This document shows positions 8,288 to 15,475 of a stretch of 64,000 bases of DNA, piece by piece. The notes below the pieces were generated by a model. The model ran no database searches and was not told the origin of the DNA. It saw nothing but the letters and a program-made list of their open reading frames with translations. Source of the stretch: Marinibaculum sp040216765 (GTDB taxonomy: Bacteria; Pseudomonadota; Alphaproteobacteria; Ferrovibrionales; Ferrovibrionaceae); contig JAVJON010000061.1 of NCBI GenBank assembly GCA_040216765.1, positions 62,001 to 126,000 on the forward strand, in the 5' to 3' direction. Made by a program: the position numbers and the translations under genes. The stretch's first letter is position 1; the number at the start of each line of letters is the position of its first letter.

Positions 8288-9622
8288 ATGAGCACGCTGC
8301 TTGAGGCGGCTGAAGGCGAGGCCTTCGAACCTCCAAGTAGTCTCGATGCCCCCCTGAAGCGGCGCCCCGGCGGCGCCGCTCCGGCGGGCATCCCGGCGGG
8401 CATCATCGCCCAGGGCCTCGGCCCGCCGCCGGCACGGCGGGGAGCGGCACCGGAACGGTTCCCGGCAGGCCCCGAACGCCGCGCCTTCCTCAAGCGGCAC
8501 TTCCCCGGGGTCACTCTCGCGGAATGGAACGACTGGCGCTGGCAGTTGCGCCGGCGGGTCAAGGGCCTGGCGGAGCTGCAGCGCCTGTTCCGGCTGTCGG
8601 AGGGCGAACTCCAGGCGGTCGCGGGCCGCGATGGCGGCCTGCCGGTCGGCATCACGCCCTATTACGCCAGCCTGATGGCGCCGGACGACCCGACGGAGCC
8701 GCTGCGCCGCACACACATCCCCGTAGGCACGGAGTATCTGCGCTCCCCGGGGGAGGCGGACGACCCGCTGGGCGAGGACCATGACAGCGCGGTCCCGGGG
8801 CTTGTCCACCGCTATCCGGACCGGGTGCTGTTCCTGACCACGGGGTTCTGCGCCACCTACTGCCGGTACTGCACGCGCTCCCGCATGGTCGGCCAGCAGG
8901 GCGGCGAGTACCAGTTCAGCCGCGGCCAATGGGACCAGGCCCTGGCCTATATCGAGGCGCATACCGAGATCCGCGACGTGCTGCTGTCGGGCGGCGATCC
9001 GCTGACCCTGTCCGACGACCGCCTGGACTACCTGCTCGGCCGCCTGCGGGCGATCCGCCATGTCGAGTTCATCCGGATCGGCAGCAAGATCCCCGTGGTC
9101 CTGCCGATGCGGGTGACCCGCGCGCTGGTGCGCACCCTGCGGAAGCATCATCCGCTGTGGATGAGTATCCACTTCACCCATCCGTCGGAACTCACCCCGG
9201 AGGTGACGGAGGCGATGGCCCGGCTCGCCGATGCGGGGATCCCGCTGGGCAGCCAGACGGTGCTGCTCAAGGGGATCAACGACGAGCTGCCGGTGATGAA
9301 GGCGCTGATGCATGGGCTGCTGATGCGCCGGGTGAAGCCGTACTACCTCTACCAGTGCGACCCGATCACCGGCTCCAGCCATTTCCGCACGCCGGTATCC
9401 AGGGGGCTGGAGATCATCCAGGGCCTGCGCGGGCACACCACGGGCTATGCGGTCCCGACTTTCGTGATCGACGCGCCCGGCGGTGGCGGCAAGATCCCGC
9501 TGCTGCCGGAAACGGTCATCGGGCGGGATGGCGACGACCTGATCCTGCGCAATTTCGAAGGCAAGCCGTACCGCTATCCCGATCCGCCCGATGCCGGGCG
9601 CCCCGCGACCGGGGAGGCCTGA
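8288..9622 (+). CDS. KamA-family radical SAM lysine 2,3-aminomutase-like enzyme
   Basis: A 444-residue radical SAM, PLP-dependent aminomutase. The cluster motif CATYCRYC places Cys188, Cys192 and Cys195 on the [4Fe-4S]. The PLP lysine is Lys402 in DAPGGGGKIP. Asp358 (in YQCDP) and Asp395 (in DAPGGGG) correspond to the two Asp residues that bind the lysine side-chain amine in lysine 2,3-aminomutase; glutamate enzymes differ there. The predicted reaction is L-lysine to beta-lysine. It has an extra low-complexity N-terminus of about 60 residues. The start is set by GGAG 10 bases upstream. It is first in a five-gene operon, with the next gene 2 bp away. Confidence 0.88.
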   Translation: MSTLLEAAEGEAFEPPSSLDAPLKRRPGGAAPAGIPAGIIAQGLGPPPARRGAAPERFPAGPERRAFLKRHFPGVTLAEWNDWRWQLRRRVKGLAELQRLFRLSEGELQAVAGRDGGLPVGITPYYASLMAPDDPTEPLRRTHIPVGTEYLRSPGEADDPLGEDHDSAVPGLVHRYPDRVLFLTTGFCATYCRYCTRSRMVGQQGGEYQFSRGQWDQALAYIEAHTEIRDVLLSGGDPLTLSDDRLDYLLGRLRAIRHVEFIRIGSKIPVVLPMRVTRALVRTLRKHHPLWMSIHFTHPSELTPEVTEAMARLADAGIPLGSQTVLLKGINDELPVMKALMHGLLMRRVKPYYLYQCDPITGSSHFRTPVSRGLEIIQGLRGHTTGYAVPTFVIDAPGGGGKIPLLPETVIGRDGDDLILRNFEGKPYRYPDPPDAGRPATGEA

Positions 9623-9624
9623 CC

Positions 9625-10629
9625 ATGGAGGTGGCATTCGTCTACGACCTGCGCGACGATTATCGCGCGATGGGGTGGAGCGAGGAGGCCCTTGCCGAGT
9701 TCGACTCCGCCGAGACGGTGGAGGCGGTGGCGGCGGCGCTGCAGCGTGCCGGCGCGTCGGTTGCCTGCATCGGCCATGGGCGTGCCCTGGCGGCGCGGCT
9801 GGTGGCCGGGCAGCGCTGGGACCTGGTCTTCTCCATCGCCGAGGGGGCAAGCGGCCGCAGCCGCGAGGCGCAGGTGCCGGCGCTCTGCGAACTGTTCGAC
9901 CAGCCCTATGCCTTCTCCGACCCGCTGACCATGGCGGCGACCCTCGACAAGGCCGTGGCGAAACGCATCGTCCGCGACGCGGGCATCGTCACCGCGCCCT
10001 TCGCAGTGCTCGACACCGTCGAGGCGGCGCAGGCGCTGGACATGGCCTTTCCGCTGTTCGTCAAGCCGGTCGCCGAAGGCACCGGGAAGGGCTGCAGCCT
10101 GGCCTCCCGGGTGACCGGCCGCGCCGCGCTCTGCACCGCCACGGCCGACCTGCTGGCCCGGTTCCGCCAGCCGGTGCTGGTGGAGAGCTTCCTGCCCGGC
10201 CGCGAGTTCACGATCGGCCTGCTGGGCACCGGGGCGGCAGCGGAGGTGATCGCCGTGCTGGAGGTCACCGTCGCGCGGGGCGGCGGCGCCACCGTCTATA
10301 CCTTCGACGACAAGGAAGAGTGCGAGACCCGCGTGCACTACGCCCTGGCAACGGATGCGGAGGCGCGGGCGGCGGCGGCAGGGGCGGTCGCGGCCTACCG
10401 CATCCTCGGCTGCCGCGACGCGGCGCGCCTGGACTTCCGCTCCGACGCCCGCGGCGTGCCGCATTTCCTGGAGGTGAACCCGATCGCCGGCCTGCATCCG
10501 ACCCATTCGGACCTGCCGATCCTCACCCGGCAGTCCGGGCGCAGCTATGACTGGCTGATCGCCGGCATCCTGCACTCGGCCATGCAGCGCTACCCGCGGC
10601 CGGTCCCGCTCGCCCTGGCGGCGGGCTGA
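9625..10629 (+). CDS. ATP-grasp ligase, D-Ala-D-Ala ligase-like (first of two)
   Basis: A 334-residue ATP-grasp enzyme: an N-terminal pre-ATP-grasp domain (residues 1-100), a central ATP-binding domain with FVKPVAEGTGKGC as the nucleotide loop, and the metal-binding end LDFRSD and FLEVNPIAGLHP, whose Glu and Asn bind Mg. Such enzymes form an amide bond through an acyl-phosphate. It is not a dedicated cell-wall ligase, because the flanking genes are KamA, a second ATP-grasp, a GNAT-HDAC fusion and SET. It starts 2 bp after kamA and ends 4 bp before the next gene. The substrates are unknown; a beta-amino acid is the obvious guess. Confidence 0.87.
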   Translation: MEVAFVYDLRDDYRAMGWSEEALAEFDSAETVEAVAAALQRAGASVACIGHGRALAARLVAGQRWDLVFSIAEGASGRSREAQVPALCELFDQPYAFSDPLTMAATLDKAVAKRIVRDAGIVTAPFAVLDTVEAAQALDMAFPLFVKPVAEGTGKGCSLASRVTGRAALCTATADLLARFRQPVLVESFLPGREFTIGLLGTGAAAEVIAVLEVTVARGGGATVYTFDDKEECETRVHYALATDAEARAAAAGAVAAYRILGCRDAARLDFRSDARGVPHFLEVNPIAGLHPTHSDLPILTRQSGRSYDWLIAGILHSAMQRYPRPVPLALAAG

Positions 10630-10633
10630 CCCG

Positions 10634-11611
10634 GTGGGCGCCTACCTTCCGGTCCTGATCGGGACCGCGGTGGACCGCGCGGACGACCTCGACACGGCAG
10701 CGACCGCCGGCGCGGTCGTGGCCGCGCTGGGCCGGCTCGGCTTCCGGTCGGAATGCGTCACCGTCGGGCTCGACCTGTCGCAGCTCGCGGGACTGGCGTC
10801 GCGGCGGCCGGCGGCGGTGTTCAACCTGGTGGAGTCGATCGACGGCGATGCCGGGCTCGCCCATCTGCCCTGTCCGGTCCTGGACCATCTGGGGCTGGCC
10901 TATACCGGCGCACCGACCGCCGCCTATATCGAGAGCAGCTCCAAGCTGCTCACCAAGGCCAGGCTGGCCGCGGCGGGGATCGCGACGCCGGCCTGGTGGC
11001 TGGACGGCAGGGAGGTTCCCGCGGCGACGACGGTGATCGTCAAGTCGGTGCAGGAGCATGGCTCGCTCGGGCTGGACGCCGGGTCGGTGGTTCCGGGCCG
11101 CGCGGCAGCGGCAGAGATCGCGGCGCGGCAGCTTCGCTTCGGCGGCCGCTTCTTCGCCGAGGCCTTCGTCGCGGGCCGGGAGTTCAACATCGCGCTGCTG
11201 GAAAGCGATGGCCGGCCGGGGGTCCTGCCGATCGCGGAGATGCGGTTCGCCGGCTTCGCCGGCGACCGGCCCCGGATCATGGACTACAGCGCCAAGTGGG
11301 ACCCGGCGGACCCTGCCTACCGCCAGTCCGGCGCCAGCTTCGGCGTGGAGGGGGACGAGCCGGTCCTCGCCGCCAGCCTGACGGAGATCGCGCTGCATTG
11401 CTGGGCGGCCTTTGGCCTCAGGGGCTATGCCCGGGTCGACATCCGGCTGTCGGACAGCGGCGACCCGCTCGTGCTGGAGGTGAATGCCAATCCCTGCCTG
11501 GCGCCCGACGCGGGCTTCTTCCTGGCGCTGGCGCGCACCGGGCGGGGCTATGACGAGATGATCGCCGACATCCTGTCGGCGGCCGGACCGGCGCCGGAGG
11601 GCCGTTGCTGA
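10634..11611 (+). CDS. ATP-grasp ligase, D-Ala-D-Ala ligase-like (second of two)
   Basis: A 325-residue ATP-grasp protein with a GTG start four bases after the previous stop. The parts are an N-terminal domain with a VFNLVESIDGDA segment, the ATP loop IVKSVQEHGSLGLD, and the C-terminal metal site ARVDIRLS and LEVNANPCLAPDAGF. The two ATP-grasps are clearly different in sequence. They probably perform successive ligations or act on different acceptors, and are not simple duplicates. KamA upstream and the GNAT-HDAC-GNAT protein one base downstream suggest a shared peptide-like product. The target is unassigned. Confidence 0.87.
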   Translation: MGAYLPVLIGTAVDRADDLDTAATAGAVVAALGRLGFRSECVTVGLDLSQLAGLASRRPAAVFNLVESIDGDAGLAHLPCPVLDHLGLAYTGAPTAAYIESSSKLLTKARLAAAGIATPAWWLDGREVPAATTVIVKSVQEHGSLGLDAGSVVPGRAAAAEIAARQLRFGGRFFAEAFVAGREFNIALLESDGRPGVLPIAEMRFAGFAGDRPRIMDYSAKWDPADPAYRQSGASFGVEGDEPVLAASLTEIALHCWAAFGLRGYARVDIRLSDSGDPLVLEVNANPCLAPDAGFFLALARTGRGYDEMIADILSAAGPAPEGRC

Positions 11612-11612
11612 G

Positions 11613-13907
11613 ATGCTGCGCATCCGCAGGATCACGGGCAGCCGCGACGCGGCGGAGCGCGCCGTCTTGGCGGAGGTCCAGGCGATCATGGCGGCCCAGT
11701 TCGCGGGTCTGCCGCCCGACGACATCGCCAAGCTGCCGGACCAGCTGAACAACCCGATGAAATACGGCTTCGTTTCCGAGCTGCTGGTCTCGGAGACGGC
11801 GCATCACAAGGTCCGCGGCTTTGCCCTGGTGCTGCACGACCCGGACCTGCATTTCTCCTACCTGGAGCTGATGTCGACGGCACCGGGCCGGACCGGGGGC
11901 GGGCAGGGGGCGGCGCTCTACAACCGGGTGCGCGACGCCGCGCGCGACCGCGGCTCCATGGCGGTCTATTTCGAATGCCTGCCCGACGATCCCGCGCTCA
12001 GCCCCGATCCCTCGGTGCGCCGGCAGAACCAGGCCCGGCTGAAGTTCTACGAGCAGTTCGGTGCGCGGCCGCTGATGGGCACGGCCTACGAGACGCCGAC
12101 GGATCCGGCGGTCACCGACAGCCCCTATCTGGCGATCGACACCCTGGGGCGCGAGGGGCTCCCGGCGGTGAAGGACCTGCAGGCAGCGGTCCGCGCGATC
12201 CTGGAGCGGAAATATGCCGCGATCTGCCCGCCGGGCTATATCGACAAGGTCGTCGCCTCCATCCAGGAGGGCCGGGTCAGCCACCGCGCGCCCCGCTATG
12301 AAGGCCCGAACGGCGAGGCCGGCAGCGGGCTCGCGGCGCACGGGAAGATCGCGCTGGTGATCAACGACAAGCACGACATCCACCATGTCCGCGAGCGCGG
12401 CTATGTGGAAGCGCCGGTCCGCATCCGCTCGATCATGCGGGAGTTCGACAAGGGCGAGCTGTTCACGACGGTGGAGCGGCGGCATTTCGGCGACCGCCAT
12501 GTCACCGCGGTGCATGACAGCGGCCTGGTCGCCTATATCGAGCGCGCCTGCGCCGAGGCGCCGGAAGGCAAGTCCGTCTATCCCTATGTGTTTCCGGTGC
12601 GCAACGCAGAGCGCAAGCCGAAGGAGCGCTCGGTCCTGGCCGGCTACTGGTGCATCGACACCTTCACGCCGCTCAACCGGAACGCCTATCCGGCGGCCAG
12701 GCGCGCGGTGGACTGCGCCCTGACGGCCGCGGACTGCGTCCTGGAGGGGGCCCGCTTCGCCTATGCGCTGGTCCGCCCGCCCGGCCATCATGCCGAGCGC
12801 CGGACCTTCGGCGGCTTCTGCTATTTCAACAACGCCGCCATCGCGGCGCACTATCTCAGCGGCCGGGGCCGGGTCGCGGTGCTGGACATCGACTATCACC
12901 ACGGCAATGGCACGCAGGACATCTTCTACGAGCGCGCCGACGTGCTGACCGTGTCGGTGCATGGCCATCCCTCCTTCGCCTATCCCTATTTCACCGGCTT
13001 CCCGGGGGAGAAGGGGCGCGGCCCGGGCGCGGGCTACAACCTGAACATCGCGCTGCCCGAGGCGGTGACTCCGGACGAGCACCGCGCCGCCGTGGGCCGC
13101 GCCCTGGACCGGATCGCCCGGCACGACCCGGACTGGCTGGTGCTGGCCATCGGCTTCGACACGGCGGTGGCCGATCCGACCGGCACCTGGTCCAACCGGG
13201 CCGCCGACTTCCGCGCCCTCGGCCAGCTGATCGGCGCGGCCGGCTATCCCACGGTGATCGTCCAGGAGGGCGGCTACCGGGTGCGCACCCTGGGCGCCAA
13301 TGCCCGGAACTTCTTCCAGGGCCTGGCGGAGTCCGAGCCCGGGCCGCGCCGCACGGGGCGGGCCGGCCGGCCGGCGCGGGCCGAACCGCAGGCCGCGACC
13401 CTGGCCTGGCGCGACGCGGTGAGCCCCGCCGACCTGGCGGCCGTGCGCCGGCTGGTGGCCACCACGGAGATGTTCACCCCGGCCGAGGTCGATATCGCCG
13501 TGGAGCTGGTGCAGGAGCGCATCGCCAGGGGGCAGGGGTCGGGCTACGAGTTCGTCCTGGCGGAGGCCGATGGGCAGCTTGCCGGCTATGCCTGCTATGG
13601 CGCGACCCCGGGCACGGCCGGCACCTGGGACCTGTACTGGATCGTCGTCGGGCCGCAGGGCCAGCGCCGCGGCATCGGCGGCGCGCTGCTGGCCGAGGTC
13701 GAGGCGCGGATCGGCACCGCGCCCGGGCGCAGCCTGGTGGCAGAGACCTCGTCGCTGGACCTCTATCGCCCCACGCGGGGCTTCTATCGCAAGCACGGAT
13801 TCGAGAAGGCGGCCGAGCTGGCCGATTTCTATCGGCCCGGCGACGGCAAGATCATCTACAGAAAGTGGCTTTCCCATGATGCCCCGCCCGCAAGACGCAA
13901 GACCTGA
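11613..13907 (+). CDS. GNAT - histone deacetylase-like - GNAT three-domain protein
   Basis: A 764-residue fusion. Residues 1-185 are a GNAT acyltransferase (acetyl-CoA loop TGGGQGAAL). Residues 240-585 are an arginase-fold HDAC/acetylpolyamine amidohydrolase with an intact active site: His392-His393 in PPGHHAE, zinc ligands Asp427 and His429 in DIDYHHGNG, Asp516 in GFDTAVADP, and Tyr555 in EGGYR. Residues 610-755 are a second GNAT (QRRGIGGALL). One chain thus holds two putative acetylating domains and one deacetylating domain. It lies one base after the second ATP-grasp gene and overlaps the SET gene by 32 bp. Confidence 0.88.
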   Translation: MLRIRRITGSRDAAERAVLAEVQAIMAAQFAGLPPDDIAKLPDQLNNPMKYGFVSELLVSETAHHKVRGFALVLHDPDLHFSYLELMSTAPGRTGGGQGAALYNRVRDAARDRGSMAVYFECLPDDPALSPDPSVRRQNQARLKFYEQFGARPLMGTAYETPTDPAVTDSPYLAIDTLGREGLPAVKDLQAAVRAILERKYAAICPPGYIDKVVASIQEGRVSHRAPRYEGPNGEAGSGLAAHGKIALVINDKHDIHHVRERGYVEAPVRIRSIMREFDKGELFTTVERRHFGDRHVTAVHDSGLVAYIERACAEAPEGKSVYPYVFPVRNAERKPKERSVLAGYWCIDTFTPLNRNAYPAARRAVDCALTAADCVLEGARFAYALVRPPGHHAERRTFGGFCYFNNAAIAAHYLSGRGRVAVLDIDYHHGNGTQDIFYERADVLTVSVHGHPSFAYPYFTGFPGEKGRGPGAGYNLNIALPEAVTPDEHRAAVGRALDRIARHDPDWLVLAIGFDTAVADPTGTWSNRAADFRALGQLIGAAGYPTVIVQEGGYRVRTLGANARNFFQGLAESEPGPRRTGRAGRPARAEPQAATLAWRDAVSPADLAAVRRLVATTEMFTPAEVDIAVELVQERIARGQGSGYEFVLAEADGQLAGYACYGATPGTAGTWDLYWIVVGPQGQRRGIGGALLAEVEARIGTAPGRSLVAETSSLDLYRPTRGFYRKHGFEKAAELADFYRPGDGKIIYRKWLSHDAPPARRKT

Positions 13908-14334
13908 TCCCCTGCCGCCGCCGGCGCCGCCGGCAGACGGCTTCTGGCAGGACAGGACCAGCCTGGCCGCTCCCCGGGCGGTGCCGGGCTGCGGCCGGGG
14001 GCTGTTCGCCATCGCGCCGATCGCGGCAGGCACCGTCATCGACCGGGCCTGCACAGTGGAGGTCGCGGCGGCGCAATGCCCGGACCTGGACCGGATGCAG
14101 CCGCTCGGCGATTTCTATTTCGAGCATCCCGAGGATCCCCGGGCCGGCCTGATGGCGCTGGGCCTGATGAGCCTGTGCAACCACGCCGACCGGGCGAATG
14201 CCGATGTCCGCTTCACCCGCGAGGACGGCCTGGGCTGGATGGCGGAACTGGTCGCGCTTGCCCCGATCGCCGCCGGCAGCGAAATCACCTATCGCTACAA
14301 ATGCCCGCTCTGGTTCCCGGAGACAGACCGCTGA
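13876..14334 (+). CDS. SET-domain protein (putative lysine methyltransferase)
   Basis: A 152-residue compact SET domain: GCGRGLFAIAPIAAGTVI at the start of the fold, the Asn102-His103 pair in LCNHADRANADV (the SAM-binding NH signature), and Tyr139/Tyr141 in ITYRYKCPLWF near the end. SET enzymes methylate lysine amines, usually in proteins. The gene begins inside the 3' end of the GNAT-HDAC-GNAT gene (32-bp overlap), which is strong evidence of shared regulation. A 13-bp direct repeat (GAGACAGACCGCT, 14320-14345) spans its stop codon. The substrate is unknown. Confidence 0.82.
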   Translation: MMPRPQDARPDPLPPPAPPADGFWQDRTSLAAPRAVPGCGRGLFAIAPIAAGTVIDRACTVEVAAAQCPDLDRMQPLGDFYFEHPEDPRAGLMALGLMSLCNHADRANADVRFTREDGLGWMAELVALAPIAAGSEITYRYKCPLWFPETDR

Positions 14335-14476
14335 GACAGACCGCTGAGTCGGAGCGCCGATCCGGCCCGCCGGCGCCTTTGCCGCCCGGTTCCGCGCCGC
14401 CCCGAACCATCCATGGCCTAGCCGCGCCGGTCCCGCCTAGAATGGCGGTCACAGGACAGCTGAGAGGGAGGCAGGA

Positions 14477-15433
14477 ATGGGCGTGTTGGATCCGGGCGCG
14501 AAGATCGTCGTGGACCTCGTCAGGAAGGCGCAGGCGGAGGGCGCCAAGCCGGTCGAGCAGCTGACGGTGGCCGAGGGCCGCGACATGTACGAGAACCAGC
14601 GGGCCGCCCTGACCCCGGATCCGCCGGAGGTGGCCGAAGTGAAGGATTTCGCGGTTCCCGGTCCGCGCGGCGAGATCCAGGTGCGGCTGTACCGGCCCGC
14701 CGGCAGCGATCCCGCCGCTTCGCTGCCGGTGATCGTCTATTACCATGGCGGCGGCTGGGTGATCGGCAGCCTCAACACCCATGACGTGGTCTGCCGCGGC
14801 CTGGCCAACGAATCCGGCTGTGCCGTGCTGTCGGTCGACTACCGCATGGCGCCCGAACATGCCTTCCCGGCGGCCGGCGAGGACAGCTACGCGGTGCTGG
14901 AATGGCTGGTTGCGGCGGGGGACGGGCATGGCCTGGATGCGACCCGCATCGGCGTTGCCGGCGACAGCGCCGGCGGCAACCTGTCCGCGGTGATGACCCT
15001 GATGGCGCAGGAGCGGAACGGCCCCCGGATTTCCTGGCAGGGCCTGATCTATCCGGCGACGGACTTCCGCGGCGGCTATGCCTCGCGCGACAGCTTCGGC
15101 GAGGGCTATCTGCTCACCGTTGCCGCCATGAACTATTTCGAGAACCTGTACCTGCAGGGCGAGGGACCGCGCACCGACTGGCGCGCCTCACCGATCCTGG
15201 CGGAGGACCTGACCGGCCTGCCGCCGGCGACCATCGTCACCGCCGGCTTCGATCCGCTGCGGGACGAGGGCAGGGCCTATGCCGACCGGCTGCGCGATGC
15301 CGGCGTGCCGGTGACCTACAAATGTTTCGACGGCCAGATCCACGGCTTCTTCACCATGGGGCGGGTGATCCCCGAGGCCGATGCCGGCATCCGGCTGATG
15401 GCGGAGGGCGCGAAGGCCGCCCTGCAGTCCTAG
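14477..15433 (+). CDS. alpha/beta hydrolase, HSL-type esterase
   Basis: A 318-residue hormone-sensitive-lipase family (bacterial family IV) carboxylesterase. His90 starts the HGGGW oxyanion motif, Ser164 is the nucleophile in GDSAGGN, and the C-terminal HGFF carries the catalytic His. An Asp in the segment after GFDPLRDEG completes the triad. It is probably a cytoplasmic hydrolase of short acyl esters. The 142-bp gap after the SET gene and its own Shine-Dalgarno (GAGGGAGGCAGGA just before ATG) suggest a separate unit from the KamA operon. Confidence 0.9.
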   Translation: MGVLDPGAKIVVDLVRKAQAEGAKPVEQLTVAEGRDMYENQRAALTPDPPEVAEVKDFAVPGPRGEIQVRLYRPAGSDPAASLPVIVYYHGGGWVIGSLNTHDVVCRGLANESGCAVLSVDYRMAPEHAFPAAGEDSYAVLEWLVAAGDGHGLDATRIGVAGDSAGGNLSAVMTLMAQERNGPRISWQGLIYPATDFRGGYASRDSFGEGYLLTVAAMNYFENLYLQGEGPRTDWRASPILAEDLTGLPPATIVTAGFDPLRDEGRAYADRLRDAGVPVTYKCFDGQIHGFFTMGRVIPEADAGIRLMAEGAKAALQS

Positions 15434-15475
15434 GATCCGGCAGCCGGCCGCCGCCGCGGAGGCGATGGACCTAGC

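Noticed and set aside
5043..8336. Long minus-strand frame across rnd and aspS
   Set aside because: It runs antisense to aspS and out of frame with rnd, and has no recognisable domain.
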